DNA of 64,000 bases from Staphylotrichum longicolle (taxonomy: Eukaryota; Ascomycota; Sordariomycetes; Sordariales; Chaetomiaceae), in NCBI GenBank assembly GCA_019096155.1, contig JAHCVI010000003.1:2418001-2482000 (forward strand), read 5' to 3'. The position numbers and the translations under genes were made by a program. Of this stretch, positions 52,101-62,308 are shown in pieces. A model generated the notes under the pieces. It did not search any database. It saw nothing but the letters and a program-made list of their open reading frames with translations, and had not been told where the DNA came from. Each line of letters starts with the position of its first letter. Position 1 is the first letter of the stretch.

Positions 52101-53386
52101 AGCGTTGTGCAGAGAGTCGTCTTCCCAAATCCTGGTTTGCCTGAGAGTCATGTCAGCATAAGGGATTGACTGCTGGCGCTGACCCTACCTTGTACCGAAA
52201 GCACATGAGGACGACTGCTTCCCTTGGACTTTTGTGTCGACATCCACTCCGCCACGGCCGGGTGATCCAGAAGCCACTCCGTGCTTTCGAGCTCACGTTG
52301 GCCCTGCGCTATCTCAAACAGCCCGAGCCAAGGAGGAGAGTTGATCCACTTTTCAAGACGGTATTTGATGTCATCTAGAAATGGTCAACAAGGGGCGAAG
52401 CGTTGTAGATGTCCGTACTCACCCATATTTCTCCAGTCATGGTTGGTTGATTTGTTCTCGAACATGCCCACTTGAATGAACTTCATCAGGATCATCTCTA
52501 TCCTCTCTGCGGCCTCCATCTGCTGCCTTCCCGTCAACAACGCTATTTCCAGCTCCACCAGTTTGTAGTGCTGGTCCCATCTCTTGAGAAGGGTGTCGTA
52601 GCGGACATGAAAAGGATTCAACAGCGTTGATGGCAGTGAGCCGAGAAACGATCCGCCCAGTGATAGAAACTCTAGGCGCTAGTGAGAGGTTGAACACCAC
52701 TGCATTGGTACCCAGAGGCAGAACACTTACTGGATCGTTTGCGAGACAGAATCTGGCAAACATCAAAAGAAAATTGTAGCAGATCTGCATAGATGTATCC
52801 CATGGCCGTGAAGAGGCGAGTTGGGGGCCTTGCCGTTGGCGGCCTATGAGCATGCCATGCTTCGAGGAACTCCTCATATGCCGGCAGCCGCATGCTCATC
52901 ATCTCAAGCAGCTCGCAAACTCGCTCGAGGAACTGCGCATGATTTGTTCCTAACTAAAACACTTTCAGTCTAAGAGCCTGATTGGGGATGAAAGGGACGG
53001 ATAGCAGGACGGACCACAAACACGAGGCGCAGGGCACCCCAAGCAATGGCTGCGAACTCAGGGTGCGATGAGACGAAGATATTGATAACATCAAAGTACG
53101 GTTCCATCATTGTCGAGAGCGCGAGGATCTTCTTGCAACACCTGGTCAACAAGCTCCTGTGCGTCGGATGCTGCTCCGCCTGGTCCTGAAGTGCTTTCAG
53201 CATAGAGGGAGCGTCTGGATATTCCTTAAAAACTTGGCGCTGCTTCTCAGACAAGGAAGCCCGAAACTGCTCGCAAGCAGACTTGAAAAGGGAGGTTGGC
53301 TCATCGTGATGCCTTTTCGCATGTGCCCCGTCAGCTGCATCCAGCATCTTGGTGCCCAAAGGCGGGGATGACTGTTTTAAGTCCAT
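48842..53386 (-). CDS. NACHT-type NLR (STAND) protein with poly-Asp tract
   Basis: A predicted 1416-residue fungal NOD-like receptor, the class that governs non-self recognition and regulated cell death. Minus-strand exons are 53386-53015, 52953-52731, 52671-52423, 52374-52189, 52140-49660 and 49581-48842. The N-terminal about 200 residues match the fungal DUF7708-type effector/signalling domain (LFKSACEQFRASLSEKQRQ, IAWGALRLVFV). The NACHT has the P-loop GKPGFGKTTLC, restored by the exon 4-5 splice, and Walker B FQLVVDGVDEC. Residues about 700-1250 probably form a C-terminal beta-rich ligand-sensing domain; I see no clear WD, TPR or ankyrin array. About 18 Asp residues (CAT repeat) precede the tail. 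The intron at 49582-49659 is in-frame and open. The 3' end after the poly-Asp is doubtful (see findings). Confidence 0.85.
49072..49126. repeat. CAT/ATG trinucleotide microsatellite (poly-Asp in the NLR)
   Basis: About 18 uninterrupted CAT units on the plus strand, read as GAT (Asp) codons by the minus-strand NLR gene. All codons are identical, so length is likely to vary between strains. Confidence 0.95.
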
Positions 53387-54324
53387 CGTAGCGTTCGTAG
53401 AGGGGGTTTGATTTCACCATGGTCCAAAGGAACGACTGGAACGACAGAGACGGCGAAAATGGAAATTTGCCCGTGGCCTCCGGTGTCGTAAAGAATCATG
53501 AGAGGTTGTGAGTAGAGCGGCTGCGCCGTCGTTCGACCTGGTTAGATACCTACCTAGCGGCTGAACTGTCCGGGGTTCGCATTGGCTGGTGATCCCAAGG
53601 CATTTCGTGGTGGTGGCCAAGCGCGTCGTGGCGCTGAGCTGCGCCTCACCCTCCCTTTGCGCCCTCCTCATGCATTGACGAGCTTGACGGGGGCGGGCTT
53701 TGCCCGTTCTGCACCCTCTGAGTCCATTCAGCTGGGCAAAGTCGCTGGGGGACGCCACAAGACAACCAGACAGCCTCCCACAGCCTCGTCATATCTCTGA
53801 CCCATGGCCAAACCCTAACCCAATCTATTTCCGTCTCCGCCCAATCTGAGAGTCGAACCCCCCTTTTCCCCTTGGGGAACAACCCTATCCCGGAGTCGAT
53901 CATCCAGTTTGGTCTTTTTTCGACGTTAAACAAGGCGACACCCCTGAACCACCGTTGTAGACTAGCAGCGATGCCATCACTAGAATAGTGTGTTGTTGGG
54001 TTGTATAAGTGCCCGGAGCATTGGCCACCGATGTCGTGGCCAACTGCCGAACCGCGACCCGAAAGGCCGAGACCGTTATCCCCGTACCCCAGAATTTTAC
54101 CCCAGCCGCCCCCGGATGCGCCCTTGCTGTGATGGGTTCGCTCTAGCCTCTAGACTCCCAATGTGGGCCAATGGCAGTGGAGCTCGAGGATATCGTTTAC
54201 CCCCGGAGAAAGATTCTCGAGATGACGCCTTTGACAAACGCACCAAACATCTTCGTGGCCGAATCTCGACCCTGACAGTCTCTCCGTCGAGACGTGCAGT
54301 CGCCCCCAGATCTTCTGAGTGATA
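53387..54324. promoter_or_regulatory. Divergent region between NLR and MFS genes
   Basis: About 0.94 kb between divergent starts. An overlapping upstream ORF for the NLR starts at 53420 (see findings). A cctacctag motif lies near 53549 and a ccctaaccc motif near 53813. No separate gene is supported. Confidence 0.5.
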
Positions 54325-56195
54325 ATGTCGGGTTCATCATCCAGAGACGGCCTCGAGAAAACCGTTGCGCTTCACGGCGAGAAGGAGAAAGGCGGGGCCC
54401 TTCTTCCACCCCCGAGCTCGGAGGACGCGGAGGTAAGCGATGTCGCCGAGGTTGCTGAGGACGACAGTCAGAACCTGACTTCGGGACTCCCATTCTCGAA
54501 AGCACGATGCATTGCTCTCGTGGCAACCCTGACGGGGGCCAGCTTCCTGAATGTAAGTCAGTGCAACTCCTTTTTCAGCGGGCACCGGGCTCACGAGAAA
54601 TCGAACAGAGCTTGTCAGGGCAGGCCGTGGTCATCATTCTCCCGACGATTGGCAAAGATCTCGACATCCCAGAGGCCCGTCTCCAATGGATCTTGTCGGC
54701 GTACGCTCTCACCTTCGGTTGCTTCATGCTCTTCTGGGGCCGGGTGGCCGACATCTACGGGAAGCGCAAGATCTTCGTCCTGGGCTCGGCATGGTTCGCG
54801 GCCACCACCCTCATCAACCCCTTTCTGCCGAACGAAATTGCTTTTGACTTGTTCCGCGGACTGCAGGGACTGGTAAGTTGGGAGCATTCTCTCTTTCTGT
54901 ATTGGGGAAGAAGAAGAACAAGGGTTACTAACCACTTGGGCAGGGCGCTGCTGCAAATGTTCCGACCGCTATTGGCATTCTAGGGACCACGTTCCCTCCC
55001 AGCAAGGCCAAGAACTATGCGTTCAGTTGTTATGGTACGGCTCTTGACTATGTGATGAGGTTAATGCGCAACGCTGACTGTGGAACAGCTTCTGGTGCTC
55101 CGGTGGCGCTGTTCTTGGCAACTTACTCGGCGAATCATCGCTGAGTACACGTCTTGGAAATGGATGTTTGTGGTGATAGCGATTGCAGGATTTGCCATCA
55201 GCGCGGCCGCGGTGTTCGTCATCCCGCCGTCCAAACCCCCGGTTCGGGAAGAAGGCGCACCCAGGCCGTCCATCGACTGGTTGGGGGCATTCCTGATCAC
55301 CGTCGGGCTCCTGGCTCTTCTGTTCGCCTTGACCGAGGGCAACGTTGTGGGATGGAGCACCCCGTGGATCCCTGTGGTCATTGTGGTTTCCATCATCCTC
55401 GTCGCCCTCTTCACCTTCTGGCAACACCACCTCGAGAAGACGGGGAAGCTCGCTCCCATCATGAAGGTGTCCAGCTTCCGCGACCCCCAGTTCAGCGCCG
55501 CCATGGCCATCATGGCGCTCTTCTTTAGCAGCTTCAACGGCTTCCTGGTGTACGCAACCTATTTCTACCAGGACTACCAAGGGCTCTCGCCCTTGCAGAC
55601 CACGCTTCGGTTTATGCCCACGGGCATCACCGGTTTCATCACGGCGGTGATTGTCTCTCAGCTTCTGTCGCGGGTCCCGACGTATCTGATGCTGGCGGTC
55701 GGCAACATTTGCGTGTCCATCGCGGCCTTGCTCTTTGCCGTTCCGATCCCTCCGGAAACCAGCTACTGGGCGTGGTCCTTCCCGGCAATGGTTATCTCGG
55801 TATTCGGCGCCGACACGGCGTGGCCGTGTCTGATCCTGTTCACAAGCCACTCGCTGCCGCAATCAGACCAGGCGTTGGGAGGTGCCCTCGTCAACTCGAT
55901 GGGTCAAATCGGACGGGCGATTGGCCTCGCGGTCGCAACAGCGATTCAGACGGCGGTCATGTCAAAGGAGAGAGGCGTCATCGTCCAGAAGGCGGGCTCC
56001 GTTGAGGTGGGTGACCTGCCCTCGCTTCTTGGCTTGAGAGCTGCCGAATGGTGGAACTTTGCGCTTGGAATCAGCGCTCTTTCCGTGGTGTTGGTTGCGT
56101 TCCGGGGGTCGGGCATCATTGGAAAGGCAGGAGTCAAAACCCCGCAAGCATCTCCACAACCCATCAATCGTCGGGATGAGGAGGAGAGTGCCTAG
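54325..56195 (+). CDS. MFS transporter, DHA2-like drug/solute exporter, frame broken in exon 4
   Basis: Major facilitator protein of the 14-helix DHA2-like type, of about 550 residues if intact. Exons are 54325-54552, 54609-54872, 54944-55034 and 55089-56195. After an acidic cytosolic N-terminus, helix 1 ends GASFLN, spliced to SLSGQAVVIILPTIGKDL. The helix 2-3 motif is WGRVADIYGKRK and motif C-type glycine-rich sequence is GLGAAANVPTAIG across intron 2. In exon 4 the expected peptide runs in three successive frames: ASGAP, then GAVLGNLLG, then IIAEYTSWKWMF. Strict translation stops at 55142-55144. Two missing G (near 55105 and 55130) would restore it. It is either a consensus error or a recent pseudogene. 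The rest of the frame (55150-56195) is intact, with seven or more helices. Confidence 0.8.
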
Positions 56196-56394
56196 GAAGG
56201 ATCAAACACCTCCATCAGTGTGGTCAGTTGTCTGCATAAGATGGTCAAAGTCAAAACGAGATGGGTATGAGTTGGGTAGTCAATCACGTAGGGAAAACAT
56301 GCCAACCAAGCAACGGCGAGGGCTTGTTTTAAAATTCAAACAGTGCAGTTTCAGCACCACACACGTCGCTGGCAACACAAAGATTCTCGTTGAA

Positions 56395-58368
56395 TCAGGC
56401 TGGAACACCATCCGGACACAGGGGCAAGCTCGTCCAATTCTCCCACCACCGCGGCGTACTCTGTGGCCAGACATCGCCAAAGGCCTGAATGAAGACTTCC
56501 TCTCCGTGGAAGTACTTTGACGCCTCGGCGAGAGACTGCCATTCCTTGCCGGCCTTGACAGTGTTGTGAGACTCGTGCTCCCGGATTTCCACAGTAGGTG
56601 TGCCATCGCCACTCTTTCTTCGCTCACAGATCCACGACCGGGCGAACCATCTCAGGAGGAGGTGGAATCTATGATCATTGTCGTACCAGCCCCGAGGATG
56701 CCGGCCCGTCATGTGCTGGGTCACCAGCTGCAGGTACTGGAGGCTGCTACCAGGGGGTGAGAGGAGATCAAAGACGCCGCGCGCCAGGCCGGCCTCTATG
56801 GCGGCATTGGCGAAGGATCGGCTGAGATCTTCCCGAGGAATATCCTCGGCATAGCCAGCAAACTCGCCATCCTCAAACGCTTCCTCATTGATGTCGATGG
56901 TGAACCAGAGCGTCAGCGACAAGCGCCTAAGTCGCGGTAGAGAACCTAGCCCACGATACATGGCGCATTCATGGGCGTCGCCTTGTGTGCGGTTCATGTA
57001 GAGTTCCAGAAGCTCGAGATTTGGACATTTCTCGGCGAGCCGAGCAGTCAAGGCCGGTGTCAAGACAAACGGCGGCGCCGGGGGGTTGTCCTCGTCTTCG
57101 TATCCGTCGTAATCCGGAAACGGTAGCAAAGAAAGACAGCGTAGCGATGTGCCATGATGGTCGAGCACAGTGTTGAACAAGGGCTCGTCGATATGACCTT
57201 CTAGGTAGAGGGTTCGTAGCGAGTTTGATGTTAGGGCTGTGAGCATCTGGCGTATAGTGGGGAGCCATAGGAATTGATAGAGTCCAGACGTAGGTCCCTG
57301 AGGGACACCAGCTCGCTGCGGGCAGTTATGTCTGCCCATTCCGGATCCCAGGACAATGCCAGGTGGCAAAGCTTAGACAAGTCGACATGAGCGGCCCATG
57401 CGTTCAGGTCGTCGCGCATCCCGTAGATGTGAAGCGTAGTCTCTCCGTGGGCTTCCGCCCTGGACTCTAGGGGAAAAGAGATTGTCAGGAGGTGCAGGCG
57501 GCTTGCCAAGGAGTACAGCTTGCCGAAAGGGGATCGTATCGCTAGCCGATATGCCTACTAACCAGACGTGCTGCAGGTTAGGCGCCGCGCCCGCGACCAT
57601 GCCCATAATAGCTTCCTCGCCATAGTTGAGCTCGCCCGTATCCTCGTAGTAGCGTACCTCCGCAACGATGCTATACAGGGCCGGTGATGTCGCCAGTATA
57701 TACTCGTGAGGGTCGATGTCGATAACCTGGGGATGGTCGCTGGTACGAGACACCACAAGACTGTCGAGCCAGAAGCGATGCATGTGAAGGCGGCAGTTCC
57801 CCACGGCGTGGATAGCCGCGAGGACTGGCTGGGGCATATTGCGGAATCCCCAAACTAGATCTTTCAGGGCCGGCAGCCGTCCGATGAAGTGGGCGAGGGC
57901 CAACCAGGGCTCGCCTGTGGTTGACTTTAGTTTAGATGGGCTGCGCCCTGCCGAGCCAGGCCGCGGACGGCAGAAACGGGGCATGTCTGAATGCCCTGGC
58001 GCGGAGCGGCGCCGCTGCCACTCGTCTCGGACCTCGGCTGCCTCAGGCCCAGCAATCTTGAGCCTCTGAACATAACGATGGCGGCCGCCGTCGCGGTCGA
58101 GCATGTCGGCGCACCGCTCCAGGCTGTGCATCAAGTCGTCGTCGGCATTGGTCACTGTCATGCGCAACTGGCAAAACCGCTTGCTCGCAGTAATGGCGCT
58201 AAATTGCCTGCTCGTCAGAGAGAGGGCCTGCAGGTCGCTGCGCCTCTCATCGGTGACATGGTCGTCGTCGTCGCTGTCATCGTCGTCGAGGTACTCGCAG
58301 ATGCGGCTCAGGACGAGCCAAGGGAGCGTCTCGAGCTTGGCCGGCATTGTTGTGGGATTTTGAAACAT
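56395..58368 (-). CDS. F-box protein with leucine-rich-like C-terminal region, one frame break
   Basis: An F-box protein, a likely SCF ubiquitin-ligase substrate adaptor. The N-terminal F-box reads LETLPWLVLSRICEYLDDDD then LQALSLTSRQFSAI. The C-terminal part has irregular leucine-rich segments (SLRTLYLEGHIDEPLF, LAEKCPNLELLELYMNR, LPRLRRLSLTLWF). Exon 1 is 58368-57559. A very short intron (57519-57558, 40 bases) seems needed before LYSLASRLHLLTISF. A one-base break occurs near 57258-57263, where DLRLDSINSYGS continues as PTIRQMLTALTSNSLRTL in another frame, at a C4/G4 run. Without the break the protein would have about 640 residues. Substrate unknown. The alternative start is ATG 58347 (MPAKLETL). 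Confidence 0.65.
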
Positions 58369-58786
58369 AACAACAAATAGAAAGTTGCTTGTTCAAATCT
58401 TGATCTGAGTCGGTGTTGAGGAGAGAGGTTCGAATCAGTTGACCATGGGACTGCGAATGTGCTGTGCGGTTTAAAACGAAGCCCCCACGCCGCCCCGCTT
58501 TGACAGTGTGTCTGTGTCAGTCATTGGCACACAGTGGAGGGCTCATGAGATATGTATTTCAGTTTTGATGTTTATTAGAACCCCGTTTTTGGCACCTGCC
58601 TGAAGTTAAGTGCCTCACAATCCACAACGACAACACTAAAAAAAAAAAAAATTGAGCGAACTCGGTAGTGTTGACTCTCCCCGCCGCTTCTTGCCGTTCC
58701 CACCGCTGTTGGAGTTGTCTGAAAGAGCACGGAATCTCAGAGAAATCAATCTCATTCTCGCCTTGTCCACCTTCCCATCACCCAAC
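58369..58786. other. Intergenic region between F-box and LPMO genes
   Basis: About 0.42 kb. Includes an A14 run (58638-58651). It contains the F-box promoter and the 3' flank of the AA9 gene. No gene is seen. Confidence 0.5.
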
Positions 58787-59709
58787 TTAGCAAGAGAACT
58801 GTTGCTCAGGTCAGCTTTCGAGTCACGCAAGGCAGCATGACATGGCACTTACCACTCGCGGACCGGGGACAACGTAGCCGTTCAGGTTACCGTTGTAAAT
58901 CTACACGTAGTATCAGCAAAACTAAAGCCCAATCTCTAACACTCACAATTATCCTTTGAAAACTCACGTTGACGGTATATCCGGGGTCGTTGCTCTTGAT
59001 CGCTCCAGGAATCAGGGCAGTCGGCGACGGCGTCGAGCTCCCGCCGTTGGTGACCTTGACCTGAGCACAGCTGATGTAAAACTAAACCCCCGCCCGTTGT
59101 CAGACCATTTCCGATACAACCTCCAATTGCTGCACACATACCTGAGGCGGCGCGCCAGGGTTGTGAAGGCCCAGTTGTTGAATCCGGAGGAGATACTCCC
59201 CGTCGGGAATGCACTTGGGGATATTGTACGTGTACGACACTAGAAGAACGATCACCTCATCAACACCCATCTCATCACCCTACGGCAAATCACCCACACC
59301 TACCTCTCAACGGCCAACTCGACCCGGACGGACCCCAGTCCCAAATCTTGAACCACGGCCCACTCCCATCATAGTCGGCCACCTTGCCCGGCGCCTTGGA
59401 CATGTACAGCGAGATGGGGCCGGCATGGTACACGGCCGTGTCGAGCGTGAACGTGAACTCGTCGCCGGCCTTGAGGGCAATGGTCTCGGTGCCGTTGCTC
59501 ACGCCGCCGCCGACGTTGCAGCGCAGGTCGGGCGAGGCCAGGTCCGTCACGGGCCCGTTCTGGAGCCACGCCGGGTTGGAGTTGCGGCGGATGTACTTCC
59601 ACGCCGGGTACTTGGTCCCGCCGGCGGAGAACTGCTGGAAGATGTAGTGGCCGGCGACGCTCTGCACGGCCAAGGCGGCCGCGGGCGCGAGGTGGAGGAG
59701 GGATTTCAT
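58787..59709 (-). CDS. AA9 lytic polysaccharide monooxygenase (secreted, copper-dependent)
   Basis: A 225-residue AA9 (formerly GH61) enzyme that oxidatively cleaves cellulose or related glucans. Minus-strand exons are 59709-59304, 59239-59142, 59081-58968, 58900-58853 and a 12-base last exon 58798-58787. The signal peptide (MKSLLHLAPAAALAVQSVAG) ends exactly before His21, the mature N-terminal His of the copper histidine brace. The second brace His is His95 in AVYHAGPIS, and the axial Tyr lies in FYISCAQVKV. Other family features are WFKIWDWGPSG, GEYLLRIQQLGLH and the end VVPGPRVFSC, the last three residues coming from the tiny last exon. There is no CBM1 or linker. The Asn-Gly-Thr at residue 72 may be glycosylated. 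Confidence 0.96.
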
Positions 59710-60847
59710 CGCGAACAAAGGGAGTGGGATAATAGTAGGGGGTGATGGGAAGGGATCTGGTGGAGAATAGACGACGAAAAACCCGGTTCGGTTGACGGAA
59801 CGGCACGGTAGTGTACGCGGTGGGTTTATGCAGTGCAGACCTAAGAGGATCTGGGGACGGGAGGAGGCGAGCAGTGTCTAATAAGGCTCATGGTATGCTC
59901 GAATCCACCCATGCCTAGACCGCCATCCCTAGTTGACCACAGAAAAGCCCACTCTCTAGATGCTACCTTCAAGCTGAGGATACTCTAATCCTCTCAATCG
60001 GGTTCGTGGGGGCAAATTGCCCGGCATTGGCATGTGGTAGGCGGAGCCGTGCTTCCGAGCATCCAACAAATGAAACAATGCGGCTTGATTGCTCGGCACT
60101 TGGACAGCCAAATATGGAAGCGGAATCTTGGATGAGGTCGTTATAATAGCAGCGCAGAGTTGTGGTTGGGGGGCATTTGGTTAGCCGATTCCTTACCAAG
60201 GGTCAAGTGCGCGGCCTGTGGTAGTAACCGGGGATGGGTTGTCCGTACAAGCTGCTTGGCGATGGTGAATGGGTGTTTGGTTCCGTTGGCGAGTGGCTTA
60301 TGGACCCGGTAATGGTCGTCTCAACAGTCGTTCCACTGCTCCTCGACTGACAGTGCAGCCTCCCGGTCACCTCTGGGGGGTTACTTCGTACCTGATGAGA
60401 CCGCTTAGATCTAAAGCGTCCCTCTGCATCCTGGGAAGCGGCCCGATTTGGCTTTACAACGTCTTGTTGCCTCCGCAGCAAGGCCCGAGGACATAAATGG
60501 GCCCAGGTAAGCGGTATGTAGTTATCACGCGATCTCCTTTTTATCACATGAACAATGTCTCGTTTAGGGCATCATCATGCCTACCAAACGTGGAAGGAGT
60601 AGGGCGCGGTGCAAGTTACCATGTTAACATTACATCAGCATCAGGGCATATATTTTCCTCCTGCATCAGGAACGTTTTTGTATACTCCCGGTAAACTCTC
60701 CCTTAGCTAAATCGAAAACCCTTTGAACTCCAATTCAGCGCCGACTAGCAAAGAAAGTGTTCCATCATCCCTTGGCATTAAGACATGCTCATGTAAGAGG
60801 TGCCTCTGTAGTAAAACCGACGACGGCATGACAGAAATTCAGACGTT
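59710..60847. other. Intergenic region between LPMO and EFE-like genes
   Basis: About 1.14 kb. It includes the LPMO promoter side. Small ORFs on both strands have no support. CreA-type SYGGRG sites would be expected for a cellulolytic gene; ggggg/ctccac-like matches are too degenerate to call. Confidence 0.5.
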
Positions 60848-62308
60848 TCATGCTGCGGGAATGGCACCCATTGAGCGCAGCTCCGGCCTCTGAAGCATGG
60901 GATACCGGTCCTCGGCCAGAAGCCTTTGCGTGGTGATGCGGTCAGGGTAGGCCCTCATAAACATGTTGGTGAAGTGGGTGCCATAGTGGATGCCCTCCGT
61001 GTCATGCAGAACCTGCTCTGCCGGGCCGCCGCAACCGTCGGTGAAGGGCTTGAGGAGAGCTTGAAAGCTGGGCTCGTGGAAGTAGGCAATCGCAAACCGC
61101 TCCCGTGTGTTGAGGCCCACTTTGTGCGGAGTTGCCGTCAAATAGTTGCGGGTGATGTACTGCATCATGTCACCTGAACAATGTGTCAGCGAAGGTCTCG
61201 GCAAGAGCAGCTCGGCTTCACTGACCAAGAATGACGGTGTGGACGCCCTCCACAGGAGGCACGTATACCCAACCGTCGTCGTCTTCCTTCAGGCCAGCGG
61301 CACTTTTCTCCCAGTTGGCAAACTTCTCTTCTTGGCTGGGACGGCGGATGAAGAGACCTAGAGTTGCTTGTTAACCTTGCACTTCAACAACCCACGACCG
61401 ACGCTAACCAACCTCCAACCTCGTCCTGCGCCGAGATGATAAGCAATCCGTAGTCCGTGTGCGACCCAATACCTCTGCCTTCCTTCCCTTTGCCATTGGT
61501 GGCATTCCTCGCAGGAAACCTAACCCCCGTTCACAGTCAGCCAACAAAAATCACCATGCACCACTTTTGACCCAACTGACCTCAACACCCTCATGTGATG
61601 CCACCCGTCCCTTGTATACCGCGTCAATGCTCCCTCCTCCACCCCCAACCCCATCTCCGCCAACCTCAGCAACTTCTCTCCCTCCCGCCCCAACCCCTCC
61701 CCAAACCTCGTCATCACCTCTTTCATCCCCTGATCCGGCCACGGACAAGGCCCGTGGCCCGGCCAACCCGCTCGTACCCTCGGATCCTCCGGCCCGAGAT
61801 CTTTCATGACCGTAAAGATCTCCGAGTAGTCCGCGACGCCGTCCGTCACCTCCTCCCCGGAGGCAATGTACCCGGCAAAGCTCTGCGCGTCGACGCACGC
61901 CGCCTTCTCAGCGTGCGGTCGGCCGAAGAAGGCGCGGCTGGCGGCGCGGGCGTCGGCCCAGTTCTGCTTGTGGCTGGTGTCCATGGCAATTTGAATGATG
62001 CCGTCTTGTCTCCAGGCTGAAATCAGGGCTTTGCCGAGGGCGAGGTCGCTGGGGGAGTTGGTGATGCGGGTGGGGAGTCTGAATGTTGGGAGGTCGGCGG
62101 TGGTCGCTTTGAAGCCTGGTGGCATGGTGTTGGGAACATTGCTAGAGTTGGTGTTGGGGTAGGATGCGCAGGGTGGTGCTGTTGGTGTTGATCGTGCGTT
62201 CGCTGCCTGTGTGGGGAGGGCTGCCGCAGTGCTCATGCGGGAGGCACGCAGGCGCAGGGGGGGGATGATGCGGACCCTGCAGGGGAGACCTCGCGTGAGG
62301 AGGATCAT
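60848..62308 (-). CDS. 2-oxoglutarate/Fe(II) oxygenase, ethylene-forming-enzyme (EFE) homologue
   Basis: A 430-residue protein that aligns along its length with the bacterial ethylene-forming enzyme of Pseudomonas syringae, which turns 2-oxoglutarate into ethylene and also hydroxylates L-arginine. Minus-strand exons are 62308-61581, 61519-61413, 61357-61226 and 61173-60848. Iron ligands are His263 and Asp265 (GSHTDYG) and His339 (TPHKVGLNTRERF); Arg348 fits the 2-oxoglutarate-binding Arg. The arginine-site loop SGEEVT (Glu153) and the segment TRDGWHHMRVLRFP are conserved. Two residues known to tune PsEFE differ: the Ala198 position is Ser272, and the Cys317 position is Ala (FMRAYPDR). About 65 extra N-terminal residues include an acid-free Arg-rich start (MILLTRGLPCRVR) that looks mitochondrial. 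Ethylene production is inferred, not shown. Confidence 0.9.

Noticed and set aside
53840..53900. Possible tRNA (ggttcgactctc on the minus strand)
   Set aside because: The putative T arm does not pair and no D or anticodon arm can be drawn.
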